Of a stretch of 50,072 bases of DNA, positions 27,023-35,942 are shown one piece after another. Both the position numbers and the translations under genes were made by a program. Where the stretch lies: assembly GCA_964617145.1 (NCBI GenBank), contig CAZTVN010000002.1, positions 1 through 50,072 of the forward strand. The letters are read 5' to 3'. The notes below the pieces were generated by a model. It made no database searches. It had not been told where the DNA came from and worked only from the letters and a program-made list of their open reading frames with translations. The stretch is from CAZTVN01 sp964617145 (lineage in GTDB: Bacteria > Patescibacteriota > Gracilibacteria > UBA1369 > JACRIC01). Position 1 is the first letter of the stretch. Every line of letters starts with the position of its first letter.

Positions 27023-27217
27023 ACTCTGCGCTGTACGAGTCGGTCTGAAAACTTCATCTTCGACATTATTTCTAAGGGATTCCAATATTTACTTTCTAAT
27101 TTATTTTTAGAGAGTGTGAGGAAACCCACTTAAAGACCACCTGGGAGACTGGGTTTTAAGATTCAAGCGGCAGGGCAGAGTAAAAAAGCTTTGCTTGAAT
27201 GAAGCAAAGCTTTTTGT
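27023..27217 (+). ncRNA. structured ncRNA of unknown family (6S-like candidate)
   Basis: About 195 nt. The predicted +1 (27023) starts ACTCTGCGCTG, which pairs with CAGGGCAGAGT at 27171-27181 (10 of 11 pairs), closing the molecule. Next inward, CTGAAAAC pairs with GTTTTAAG (one mismatch), and near the 3' side GAAACCCA pairs with TGGGTTTT. Directly after the closing stem comes an intrinsic terminator (27183-27216). One long imperfect rod with bulges and 160-200 nt fits 6S RNA, but I see no diagnostic 6S, tmRNA, SRP or RNase P signature. The 26854-26985 stretch before it holds no gene I can support. Confidence 0.6.
27183..27216 (+). terminator. intrinsic terminator of ncRNA
   Basis: 14-bp perfect stem (27183-27196 with 27202-27215, core AAGCTTTGCTT), 5-base loop GAATG, and a T run on the 3' side. 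Confidence 0.85.
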
Positions 27218-27283
27218 TAAAATGCGAGGGCTTTGCTTACCCATGCAGCCATATTTTCAGTGGTTTTCTTATAGCCACGATTT

Positions 27284-27356
27284 GCCGTTGTAGCTCAGTT
27301 GGTAGAGCAACTCCATGGTAAGGAGTAGGTCACCGGTTCAATTCCGGTCAACGGCT
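27284..27356 (+). tRNA. tRNA-Thr (anticodon GGT), CCA not encoded
   Basis: Acceptor GCCGTTG/CAACGGC, D stem GCTC/GAGC, anticodon stem ACTCC/GGAGT with loop ATGGTAA, T stem CCGGT-type with TTCAATT, discriminator T, followed by TTC, so CCA must be added after transcription. Confidence 0.93.
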
Positions 27357-27385
27357 TTCTTACATCATTAACAGAAAAACTGTCT

Positions 27386-27553
27386 ATGGCAAAAGGTAAA
27401 AGTATCAAACAAACGTGGTATTGTCCAACCTGTCGAAAAGGGAACTATATTTCCACGTATAGTAAAAGGGGTGAAGATCCTTTGAAGGCAAAGGTGAAGT
27501 TTTGTGGAAAATGTCGAAAACGTGGTATTCATAAATCAAAGGATGCTAAATAA
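27386..27553 (+). CDS. rpmG: 50S ribosomal protein L33
   Basis: 55 residues. MAKGKSIKQTWYCPTCRKGN, then YISTYSKRG and VKFCGKCRKRGIHK. Cys pairs CPTC and CGKC make the zinc-binding (C+) form of L33. It lies 29 bases after tRNA-Thr and was too short to stand out as an ORF. In most bacteria rpmG is followed by tRNA-Trp, secE and nusG; here a lipoprotein gene separates it from tRNA-Trp, and secE/nusG are absent. Confidence 0.93.
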   Translation: MAKGKSIKQTWYCPTCRKGNYISTYSKRGEDPLKAKVKFCGKCRKRGIHKSKDAK

Positions 27554-27599
27554 AGAAATCTTTGAAAAGTTTTTTCAACATTATTTAAAAAAAAATTTT

Positions 27600-29396
27600 A
27601 TGAGCCGGCTTCGTTTTTTTCTTATTTTTTCACTTCTTACGACTTTTCTTTTTACAGGATGTCAATTTAGGAAAACTGATTTTGAAAAGGCGAGTCTGTC
27701 TTTAAGCGGTAAAATGGCTGAAGATTATCTTCCTGAAAACACCTCTATTCTTCTTTCTCTTAATACTTTTTTTGATGATCAGCGTGATAGTTTATCCTTC
27801 TTGCGTTCGTATTTTCCTTCATTTTCTGATAAAACTTTTGAGGAGCAATTTGGTTCCACTTTTTTGAAAGAAATTGCTTTTACAGGAATAACATACGATA
27901 AAGATATTCGACCTATTTTATCTGATCAAAATCGAGTTGTTGTCGCCTTTGACTCGAATATTCCACAATCTATCTATCTTTCTTTTCTTGTGAAGGACGA
28001 AGAAAAATATACAGCACTTCTTGATATGTTTCGAAATGCCAATGGAAAAACTTTTGGTGAAAATAAGACTTTTACTTTTACCGAAGCGGTTTACAAGAAA
28101 AATACGATTTTTACTCTTAATGAATCTATTTCTTTTACGCGTTTTGATGATGTTGCTCTTTTAAGTTCCAGTGATAAGGCTATTCAAGCTTCTATTGATC
28201 AGTTTGCTTCAAAAAATACTCTTAGGAGATCTCCTACGTATGTTTCGGTCATAAAACGGATGATTTCTCCTTATATAGGTTATGCCTATTTTGATGCGGA
28301 ACTTCTTTTAAGACAAATGGATGATCGTACTCAATCTTCCAATCAAATTTATCAAAATGTATTGGGGAAGGATTCTTTTGCTCGTTTTATGAAAGCTTAT
28401 GCTTTTACATTTCAGGCTGAAAAAGATGGTATCAAAATGTTTGGTTATCTTTTGGGCGATAAAGAAATTATGAAAGAACAGGGCGTGAATTTGAAGGATT
28501 TTCGAGGTGATGGACAATATTTTGTTAAGAAAATGCCAGCAAGTGATCTTATTTTTTATAATGAAGGGAAAAATTTTAAATCGGAACTTGAACTTATATT
28601 GAAGTCTCAAAACAGCACGAATGCAACTTCTCTTCCTCAGGTTAGCCCTCTCTCTCTTGAATCTATAGATAAATTTTTTGAAGCTTGGATGAAAATGGAT
28701 TTTGAAAAAGATATACTTTCGTTTTTGAATGGACCCTATCTTTTTGGTTTTTCGCGTAATGAAAAGAGTGTTTTACCCGGTATAAGTTTTCTTGTCGATG
28801 CTTCTTCTGATGTACCAAAAGCTCAGGCATTTTTGAGCGCCCTTAAAGCTCAACTTGTAAGCGGCATCAATGTGCTTACCTTTCAGTTTTCTTTTTTGGC
28901 TCCTGCTTTAACTTTGGGCGAGATGAGTGTTAAAGACGATACTTTACAAGTTCTTTCTTTGGATTTGAGCAAAATTTCCTCTCCTGAACAATTTTTGCCT
29001 AAAAGTTTTCCTCCGATACTTTTGAATGAAAAATTGACCATTATTTTTGGTCTTCTTGATAATACCTTTGTTTTTTCTACTTATTCAAAATTTGGCGAGG
29101 AATATTTGAAGGCATCTTTGTCTGATAGTCCTGAATTTCGTGAAGTTTTTTCGAAAATTGATGGCGGGAAAGGCGAAATTGCTTACGCTCATATCAGTGA
29201 AGCGAAGTTGTATATCGATCAATTTGTTGATCTTTTGAGTTATTTTGCTCCTTCTCAAGATATTAAAAGCCAATATGAAAAATTTCGAATGTATCTTCTT
29301 CCTCTTAAAAGTGTTGTAGCCCAAACAGAAAGTTCTGAGTATGATATGACCGTTCAAGGATTTTTGGGTATTTCTGAAGGGAAGGTGAGTCGATGA
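27600..29396 (+). CDS. DUF3352-like lipoprotein
   Basis: 598 residues from Met at 27600: lipoprotein signal MSRLRFFLIFSLLTTFLFTGC with lipobox LFTGC, so it should be lipid-anchored (Lgt at 43560 is in the window). Mature part opens with LPENTSILLSLNTFF and continues in alternating beta/alpha sequence (IGYAYFDAELLL, GFSRNEKSVLPG, GEIAYAHISEAKLYI), which resembles DUF3352 proteins of CPR and Cyanobacteria. Upstream in-frame ATGs at 27504 and 27543 overlap rpmG or lack a signal peptide and are rejected. Sits between rpmG and tRNA-Trp. Function unknown; an extracytoplasmic scaffold is a guess. Confidence 0.8.
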   Translation: MSRLRFFLIFSLLTTFLFTGCQFRKTDFEKASLSLSGKMAEDYLPENTSILLSLNTFFDDQRDSLSFLRSYFPSFSDKTFEEQFGSTFLKEIAFTGITYDKDIRPILSDQNRVVVAFDSNIPQSIYLSFLVKDEEKYTALLDMFRNANGKTFGENKTFTFTEAVYKKNTIFTLNESISFTRFDDVALLSSSDKAIQASIDQFASKNTLRRSPTYVSVIKRMISPYIGYAYFDAELLLRQMDDRTQSSNQIYQNVLGKDSFARFMKAYAFTFQAEKDGIKMFGYLLGDKEIMKEQGVNLKDFRGDGQYFVKKMPASDLIFYNEGKNFKSELELILKSQNSTNATSLPQVSPLSLESIDKFFEAWMKMDFEKDILSFLNGPYLFGFSRNEKSVLPGISFLVDASSDVPKAQAFLSALKAQLVSGINVLTFQFSFLAPALTLGEMSVKDDTLQVLSLDLSKISSPEQFLPKSFPPILLNEKLTIIFGLLDNTFVFSTYSKFGEEYLKASLSDSPEFREVFSKIDGGKGEIAYAHISEAKLYIDQFVDLLSYFAPSQDIKSQYEKFRMYLLPLKSVVAQTESSEYDMTVQGFLGISEGKVSR

Positions 29397-29403
29397 TGTG
29401 TTT

Positions 29404-29476
29404 AGGCGGGTAGCTCAATTGGTAGAGCCACGGTCTCCAAAACCGTAGGTTGCAGGTTCGAGTCCTGTCCCGCCTG
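29404..29476 (+). tRNA. tRNA-Trp (anticodon CCA), 3' CCA not encoded
   Basis: Acceptor AGGCGGG/CCCGCCT, D stem GCTC/GAGC, anticodon stem ACGGT/ACCGT with loop CTCCAAA, T loop TTCGAGT, discriminator G followed by TTTT. The 7-base gap after the lipoprotein stop suggests co-transcription. Confidence 0.95.
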
Positions 29477-29540
29477 TTTTATTGGTAATAGAGCCAGCGG
29501 CAGATATATTAAATTCGCGAGAAGTTGTTTTTGTTCTCGC

Positions 29541-30002
29541 TTACCATGTTTTGAGCGCTTGGAGAATATTGGTTCGCGTTATAATGCCAACTAATTTTTT
29601 CTTTTTTGTGACGGGTAATCGATTGAGATTTTTTTCACTCATTAGAAGGATAATATTTTGTAGGGTTGTATCATCTTCGATGCTTTCACATGGAGTTCGC
29701 ATAATATCTTTTACTTTCGAGGCGCAGATTTTTTTAAGCTCACTGTTAAAATGTCCCGGATTTTCCAACATGATAATTCCTCCAAGGATACTTACTGTTT
29801 TTGGTATGTGTGGGGAGAGAGCCGTCAATGCAATATCTTTTTCTGTCACCATTCCGATAACATGATTTTTTTTGTTCACTACAGGAGCTCCTGTTATATG
29901 CGTTTTTGAAAGTATTTTGATTACATTTTCAATGGTTTCTTTTTCCGTAAAACTTATCACGGGTTTTGTCATAATGTTTTTTGCAAGCAATGTTTTTGGC
30001 AT
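29541..30002 (-). CDS. tandem CBS-domain protein
   Basis: 153 residues made of two CBS modules: AKNIMTKPVISFTEKETIENV with HITGAPVVNKKNHVIGMVTEKDI, and VKDIMRTPCESIEDDTTLQNII with LNRLPVTKKKKLVGIITRTNI. Such stand-alone pairs bind adenine nucleotides and regulate partner proteins. Lies 9 bases after ftsI on the same strand, so it is co-transcribed with a cell-division gene; a nucleotide-sensing link to septal synthesis is inference. Confidence 0.92.
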   Translation of the reverse strand: MPKTLLAKNIMTKPVISFTEKETIENVIKILSKTHITGAPVVNKKNHVIGMVTEKDIALTALSPHIPKTVSILGGIIMLENPGHFNSELKKICASKVKDIMRTPCESIEDDTTLQNIILLMSEKNLNRLPVTKKKKLVGIITRTNILQALKTW

Positions 30003-30011
30003 AGGAAATGT

Positions 30012-32251
30012 TTAAAGATTTTTATCAGGAGGAATATTGTAATAATTGAAAAGATATTGCACTATTTCCGAAAATAATGGGGCGGCGGTTGAATCTCCCC
30101 AAGGACTTGAGAGAGGATAGTCAAATTTTATTAAAATAACAAATTTTGGATCATTCATCGGTCCAAATCCTGCCATAGAGGTGACTGTTGTTCCTGCACC
30201 TTTTAGAGGTTTTCCGTTTTTGTATGTTTGAGATGTTCCTGTTTTCCCTGCGACATAGTGATCTGATGTTTGAGCCCTTCGTGCTACTCCATTTTCTACC
30301 GCACTTACCATCATAGAACTTAAAATATCGGCATTTTCTTTTGTTATCACTCGGCGAATGATTTTTGGCTCGTTTTTTATTATTTCTCCTGATTCTTTTT
30401 CGATGGAATCTACAATATAAGGTTGCATGAGAAGACCTCCGTTGGCGATAGCTGAGATTGCTGTCACCATTTGTATTGGTGTTACGAGAATCCCTTGTCC
30501 GAAACCGTGTGTTAAAAGTTCACTTTCCGCCCAATCAGTAAAAAATTCTATCTTTCCGCTTTCTTCTCCTTGTAGTTCAATATCTGTTCTTTCCGCAAAT
30601 CCAAAATTTTTCATGTAATTATAAAAAAGATTTCTTCCAAGTTTTTTTGCTACGAAGCTGATTCCAACATTAGAAGAGTTTTCCAATACTTGAGTCATGG
30701 TTTGTATTCCTCGATAGGTTTCTGTGGAGTTATGGATTTCGTTTCCATCATCCAGCACGATAGGACCGCCTTCGTAAAATGTTGTTCCCGCTCTCACTTC
30801 GCCTGCATTGAGTGCCGATGCCATTGTAATAGTTTTAAATACCGAACCTGGTTCGTAGAGATCACTTACTAGAGAATTTTTGTATACTTTTGGGCCGACA
30901 CGGTTTTTATATTTTTTATATAAGATATTTCCGTTTGAGGTTTGTTCTTTGAATATTTCTATGCGACGGTTTGTCTCAGTGTTTATATAAAGCCAAAATC
31001 TTGTAGGATTTTTTTCTGTTTTATCAACGGAGATAAGGTTTTTTATTTCTTCTTCAGAGAGATTAATTATTTCTTTTTCAAATATTTTTGAGTATTTGTT
31101 GGGATCAAACGTTGGATATTGCGCAAGTGAGAGAATTTTCCCTGTTTTTGGTTCCATAATTATTACCTGTCCAGTCTCTGCTTGGTATCTTTTGACTGCT
31201 GCTTCGAGTTTTTTTTCGATTTCTAGTTGAATGGAACGGTCGATCGTGAGGATAATGTTGTTTCCATCAACTGCTGGACGAATGATACTTTCTCCAACGG
31301 TAATTTGTTGGCCTGAACCATCTGTTTGCGAGACAAAAATCCCTTCTTTCCCTTTTAAATCTTCTTCAAATGATTGTTCAATTCCATATTGACCTTCTCC
31401 GTTATGATCAACAAATCCCAGAATTTGCGCTAAAGATTCATTTTCGGGGTAATATCTATAGTAATTTTCTTGTAGTCCGATGCCTTTGAGCAAATTTTCA
31501 ACATCTTTTGCCAGAAGTTCTCGGATTTTTGCCGAAGTTTCAGGCTCGAGTGTTCGTTTTAATATGATGAATCTATTTTTCCCCGCAAGGATACGATTTA
31601 ATTCTTTTTCTTTTATTTCTAGTAATGGACTTAGAATTTTTGAGATATTTTCAGTATTTTCAATTTCTTTTGGATACACATANNNNNNNNNNATACTTTG
31701 GTTCCTTTGAGTTGTAATTCGTTTATATCTTTTGCTACTTCATCAGTGAGATTTTCTTCCAAAAGTATTTCATCTCGTATTTTTTCCCCTAAAATTTTTT
31801 GAAGTTCTTCTTCGAATGTTTCGCGGAGTTCTTCTTCTGTTTTTGGTTTTATATTGTTTTTTTCTTCTTCTGTTTGGGCTTTTTTCCACTCCGTTTCTAC
31901 TCTATAATTGTCTTTTTTTCTTGCTTCTTCTTTATTGAAGAGCAGGGGAGCGAGTATTTTGGCTGTTTCTTTTTTGTTTTCAATGATCGTTGGATCGGCG
32001 TAAAGAAGGTCGAGCGTGATATTTGTTGCAAGTTTGAAGGTTTCTCCTGAGTGAGAATCTAAGGTTAAAATTTCTCCTCTTCGCGCTGGTAATTCCGTAT
32101 ATCCTGAATGTTCTTTTTGGGCTATGGCAAAATAATAACCATGTTTTATAATTTGTAGACGAATGAGTTGAATGAAAATAATCGTTGCTAGGGCAAAAGA
32201 AGCAATAATGAGAACGCTTAAGCGATTTAAGTGAAAGCTTGTTTTTTTCAT
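30012..32251 (-). CDS. FtsI/PBP2-type class B penicillin-binding protein, crossing an assembly gap
   Basis: Septal or elongation transpeptidase. N-terminal membrane anchor (RLSVLIIASFALATIIFIQL), then the PBP dimer domain with PARRGEILTLDSHSGE. After the N run the frame continues YVYPKEIENTENISKIL, RYYPENESLAQILGFVD, and the transpeptidase: SVFK (nucleophile Ser), SSN and KTGTSQT. The two halves join in frame if the bases flanking the N run are read as overlapping by a single base, giving ...GTKVYVYPKE, normal family sequence, so no coding sequence need be missing. Total about 745 residues. Start Met at 32251 chosen (MKKTSFHLNRL); earlier Met (MTHKK) possible. Downstream CBS gene 9 bases away. 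Confidence 0.93.
31683..31692. other. assembly gap inside ftsI
   Basis: Ten N. Left end ACATA and right start ATACT share bases; joining them with one shared base restores the frame, so the run probably stands for a 0 or -1 gap. Confidence 0.9.
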
Positions 32252-32298
32252 CACGTTTATTTTACTGAGCATTTTTTTATGAGTCAAAGTTGTGTTAA

Positions 32299-32587
32299 GG
32301 AGGTGCTGAAAAACATACCATCTACTGCAATTTTACCATTTCGGCTGCAAAAGGGAAAAACCTTGCCTTGCTCGTGAAAATTAGATATTTTCACGGCTCG
32401 GCATCCTCCACTTCGTTAAGCCTCACAAAGCTCGGCTCCACTTCGTTTCGGAACGGTTTTCTCGCATTTTTCTCAAAATGTTCAAAGCGGATCAAAGTAT
32501 CTTCTTCTGATACGCCTTCGTCGCTTTTCACATTTTTCGCTCGAAATGGTAAAATTTCGTTACAACGTTATGTTTTTCAGCATGTCT
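32299..32587. mobile_element. palindromic repeat element B1 (full length)
   Basis: About 289 bp, filling the gap between ftsI and the M16 peptidase. Left arm 32299-32343 and right arm 32542-32587 are inverted copies: TGCTGAAAAACATA at one end, its complement TATGTTTTTCAGCA at the other, and the inner ATTTTACCATTTCG/CGAAATGGTAAAAT. Inside is a perfect 9-bp hairpin (CGTGAAAAT...ATTTTCACG, near 32373-32395). No ORF of its own. Other copies are single arms. Confidence 0.7.
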
Positions 32588-32658
32588 TTAGAGGGTTTTT
32601 CGTGATGACATTAAAGGTTTGTGAAGCTGTGGAAGTTGCCTTGATTCCTTTCTCATGC

Positions 32659-32664
32659 TAATAT
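32659..32664 (+). promoter_or_regulatory. -10-like box close to the M16 start
   Basis: TAATAT about 9 bases before the ATG at 32673, with a possible TTGCCT 17 bases upstream. The transcript would have almost no leader. Confidence 0.4.
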
Positions 32665-32672
32665 TGGCCGCG

Positions 32673-33935
32673 ATGTCTAAAAAAATTGTTTTACAAAATG
32701 GCCTTCGAGTCATTGTTCATCCTATGAGCGGGGTGAATTCCGTTACGGTACTTGTTCTCGTTGGAGCTGGGTCTCGTTATGAGAATAAAAATATTAATGG
32801 TATCGCTCATTTTCTTGAGCACATGTTTTTTAAAGGTGCGCTGCGATATCCTGATGCGAAATCTGTTTCTTCTGCCATTGATAGTGTTGGTGGCGATTTT
32901 AATGCTTTTACTGGCAAGGAATATGTTGGTTATTATGTGAAGGTTTCAAGTCAAAATGTGAAATTGGCCTGTGATGTGCTTTCGGATATGCTCATTCATT
33001 CGAAATTTGATTCTCATGAGATTGATAAAGAAAGGGGCGTGATTCTTGAAGAATATAACATGTATCAAGACACTCCTATGTATCAAGTTGGATGGGATTT
33101 TGAACGACTTCTTTTTGGAGATCAGCCCCTTGGTTGGGATCAGGTTGGTACGAAAGAGCTTATTGAAACTGTTACTCACGAAGATTTTGTGGATTATAAA
33201 TCAAGACTTTATACTCCAGATAATACGGTTATTAGCATTGTTGGAAATATTCAAGAGCAAGAAGTTTTAGATCTTGTTGGTCAGTATTTTACTTTTGAGG
33301 ATAATAAAAAAGTCTATGATTGGCTTCCTTTTTCCCTTAATTCTGATGAAGGGAAGGTTTATTTGCGAAGTAAAAAAACAGAACAAGCTCATATTGTTCT
33401 TGGTTTTCATGGACATCCTGAGACGCATGAAGATCATTATTCTTTGAACGTTTTGAGTGTTCTTTTAGGAGGAAATATGAGTTCTCGTATGTTTTTGGCC
33501 GTCCGTGAGGCTCAGGGATTGGCTTATTATATTCAGACTTCGACGGACGATTATGCTGATACTGGCATTATTTCTACGCGAGCTGGTGTTCAGGTGAAGC
33601 GTATTGATGAGGCTATTTTGGCAATTACTGAGGAATATAAAAAAGTTTTATCTCAAATTCCTGAAGATGAGGTGCGAAAGGCAAAAGATTATTTAAAAGG
33701 AAAACTTGTTTTACGTCTTGAGGACAGTGAAGAATATGCCCATTTACTTGCGAAACATGAACTTCTGCATGGTATAGTGAAAACACCTGAAGAAATTTTG
33801 CAGGATATTGAAAAGGTACAAGTCGCTGATGTCATGCGAACCGCTCAAAATCTTTTCCGATCTTCCTGTCTTCGACTTGCTGCCATTGGACCTTTTGACG
33901 ACAGTAAACGCTTCGAGAAACTTCTTTATTTTTAA
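32673..33935 (+). CDS. M16 zinc peptidase (pitrilysin/PqqF-like)
   Basis: 420 residues. Inverted zinc motif HFLEH (H-x-x-E-H) with the third ligand in ERGVILEEYNMYQD, 70-75 residues later, then the M16 C-terminal half with GGNMSSRMFLAVREAQGLAYYI (the conserved Arg-Tyr substrate clamp). Single-subunit, cytosolic, no signal peptide. The start is MSKKIVLQNGL; an upstream Met at 32655 lies before the promoter. Followed by ndk 8 bases later. The gene family includes mitochondrial processing-like peptidases; the substrate here is unknown. Confidence 0.95.
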   Translation: MSKKIVLQNGLRVIVHPMSGVNSVTVLVLVGAGSRYENKNINGIAHFLEHMFFKGALRYPDAKSVSSAIDSVGGDFNAFTGKEYVGYYVKVSSQNVKLACDVLSDMLIHSKFDSHEIDKERGVILEEYNMYQDTPMYQVGWDFERLLFGDQPLGWDQVGTKELIETVTHEDFVDYKSRLYTPDNTVISIVGNIQEQEVLDLVGQYFTFEDNKKVYDWLPFSLNSDEGKVYLRSKKTEQAHIVLGFHGHPETHEDHYSLNVLSVLLGGNMSSRMFLAVREAQGLAYYIQTSTDDYADTGIISTRAGVQVKRIDEAILAITEEYKKVLSQIPEDEVRKAKDYLKGKLVLRLEDSEEYAHLLAKHELLHGIVKTPEEILQDIEKVQVADVMRTAQNLFRSSCLRLAAIGPFDDSKRFEKLLYF

Positions 33936-33943
33936 TATTTTTC

Positions 33944-34408
33944 ATGATGGAACGTACGCTTGTCCTTATTAAACCCGATGCTATCCAGCGTGGCCTTATA
34001 GGTCAGATTTTAAATCGTTTTGAACGAAAGGGATTGAAACTTATTGGCATCAAGATGATGCGTCTTGACGATGTCATTTTGTGCGAACATTATGCTCATA
34101 TTGCCGATAAACCGTTTTTTGCAGGTGTGTCGAAATTTATGCAGAGTACGCCTGTTATTGCTGTTTGTTTTGAAGGGCTTGAAGTCGTTTCTGCTGTTCG
34201 TTTGCTTTGTGGTATTACGAAATCTCGTGAAGCAAATAGCGGGTCTATTCGAGGAGATTTCGCTATGAGTGTTTCTTGTAATATTATTCATGCTTCTGAT
34301 ACGAGTGAAACCGCTTTAAAGGAAGTTCAAAGGTTTTTTCGAGATGATGAACTTTTTGATTATGATAAAACGGAATATCTTCATGTTTATGGTGAAGATG
34401 AAAGATAG
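33944..34408 (+). CDS. ndk: nucleoside diphosphate kinase
   Basis: Transfers the gamma phosphate of ATP to NDPs through a phospho-His. 154 residues. Seen: RTLVLIKPDAIQRGL, HYAHIADKPFF, TKSREANSGSIRGDF and the catalytic NIIHASD (His). A few residues longer than usual at the C-terminus (LFDYDKTEYLHVYGEDER). Lies 8 bases after the M16 gene. Confidence 0.97.
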   Translation: MMERTLVLIKPDAIQRGLIGQILNRFERKGLKLIGIKMMRLDDVILCEHYAHIADKPFFAGVSKFMQSTPVIAVCFEGLEVVSAVRLLCGITKSREANSGSIRGDFAMSVSCNIIHASDTSETALKEVQRFFRDDELFDYDKTEYLHVYGEDER

Positions 34409-34422
34409 TTGAATACGTCACG

Positions 34423-34431
34423 TGCTATAAT
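34423..34431 (+). promoter_or_regulatory. extended -10 promoter of pabB, leaderless start
   Basis: TGCTATAAT ends 6 bases before the pabB ATG at 34438, the same spacing as at 21253-21261. A leaderless mRNA is predicted. Confidence 0.6.
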
Positions 34432-34437
34432 CTTATT

Positions 34438-35934
34438 ATGGAATTCGTCATTAAAAAAGTTGACTGGGTTTCCCCTCATGCGCTTTTTGAAATTTTTCGA
34501 AGTGATTACGCTTCTTTGCTTCATAGTGGCAAAAATGGTCAATATTCGATTTTAGGTCTTGATCCTTTTTTGCGTATTCGTTCTAAAAATTCCGACACAG
34601 AGGTTTTTCAGAACGATACGGTTACTCATTATTCTGGTGATCCTCTTATTCTTTTGCGGGAGAAAATTTCTGAAATGGCTCCGAAGTTTCGTCGTGATTT
34701 TTTTGCTGATTTGCCGTTTATAGGCGGTGCGATGGGATATTTTTCTTATGATTTTGGTGTTACTTTTGAAAATATAAAACAACGCGTCAAAGATGATCTT
34801 TTGACTCCAGATCTTTTTTTTGTTTTTCCTTCAAAAATTTTTGTTTTCGATCACGAGAAAAGGCAGATTTATCTTTTATTGTATGGTCAGAACAGGACTG
34901 CCCTTTCTCAAGGTTTGCAAGCGATTGAAGAACGCCTTCAATCGAAGACCGATGATAGATATGATGATGATCTTTCTATAGATCGCACTTTGCTTAGAAA
35001 TTTTCCGGTTCATTATAACGTTGATCGAAGGCGTCGAACTCATTCAAAGCCTTTGGCTCAAGTTGCTTCCGATGTTTTGACTCGTCTTCAGTCAAAGCAT
35101 ATTGAGTCCAATCTCACTTTTCCTCAATATTTAAAAAAAATTGGGAAAATCCAGGAATATTTACGCAAGGGTGAAACCTATCAAGTGAATTTTTCTCAAC
35201 GTTTTTGTGTCGATGTTGATTCCGATCCGTTTCTTATTTATAAGCGAATTTCGACTCTTAATCCGTCACCATTTCAAGCGTATTTTGAATTTCCTGATAT
35301 ACGTATTGTGAGCGCTTCTCCTGAACGTCTTTGTCGGTTGTATTTATCGGGTAAACAGTGGATTGTTGAAACCAGTCCTATTAAAGGAACCGTACTTCGT
35401 GGGAAAACTTCTCAGATCGATGAGGAAAATCGTTTAAAACTTCTTCATTCCCTTAAAGATCGCGCAGAACTTGATATGATTGTAGACCTTGCCCGCAATG
35501 ATATTGGTCGTGTTTGCGTTCACGGGTCAGTAAGAGTTACGGATCATCGTCGTACGGAAGAATATTCACATGTTTGGCATACCGTTTCAGATGTTTCTGG
35601 TATATTGGCTCCTCAACATGCTTTTGTTGATGTTATACGATCTGCTTTTCCAGGAGGTTCTATCACGGGTTGTCCAAAAAAACGAACCATGGAAATTATT
35701 GATGAACTTGAAGATTATAAGCGTGGAATTTATACAGGATCTTGTGGTTATATTGGTTATGATGGTGCCATGGATTTTAATATTATGATTCGGACGATCG
35801 CTTTTAAAGACGGAAAGGCATATTTTCAAGCTGGAGGTGGTATTGTTGCTGATTCTGAAGCCGAAAAAGAATATCAAGAAACTTTGCATAAAGCTGCTGC
35901 GATGAGGGAAAGCATTCTTTTGGCAAGTCCTTAA
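34438..35934 (+). CDS. pabB: aminodeoxychorismate synthase, chorismate-binding subunit
   Basis: Adds ammonia to chorismate giving 4-amino-4-deoxychorismate. 498 residues. Seen: an N-terminal anthranilate-synthase-I-like domain, then the chorismate-binding core: TYQVNFSQRF, the motif SPIKGT (PabB; TrpE has PIAGT, so the Lys points to PabB), and catalytic loop GGSITGCPKKRTMEIID, DFNIMIRT and GGGIVADSEAEKEYQE. No PabA-like glutaminase gene is in the window. First gene of a folate cluster pabB-pabC-folP-PTPS; pabC begins 8 bases later. Confidence 0.94.
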   Translation: MEFVIKKVDWVSPHALFEIFRSDYASLLHSGKNGQYSILGLDPFLRIRSKNSDTEVFQNDTVTHYSGDPLILLREKISEMAPKFRRDFFADLPFIGGAMGYFSYDFGVTFENIKQRVKDDLLTPDLFFVFPSKIFVFDHEKRQIYLLLYGQNRTALSQGLQAIEERLQSKTDDRYDDDLSIDRTLLRNFPVHYNVDRRRRTHSKPLAQVASDVLTRLQSKHIESNLTFPQYLKKIGKIQEYLRKGETYQVNFSQRFCVDVDSDPFLIYKRISTLNPSPFQAYFEFPDIRIVSASPERLCRLYLSGKQWIVETSPIKGTVLRGKTSQIDEENRLKLLHSLKDRAELDMIVDLARNDIGRVCVHGSVRVTDHRRTEEYSHVWHTVSDVSGILAPQHAFVDVIRSAFPGGSITGCPKKRTMEIIDELEDYKRGIYTGSCGYIGYDGAMDFNIMIRTIAFKDGKAYFQAGGGIVADSEAEKEYQETLHKAAAMRESILLASP

Positions 35935-35942
35935 AGCTTCTC

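Noticed and set aside
27023..27217. Assignment of the ncRNA as tmRNA, SRP RNA or RNase P RNA
   Set aside because: No tRNA-like end or tag frame, no SRP GGAAG-type apical motif, and no GAGGAAAGTCC core.
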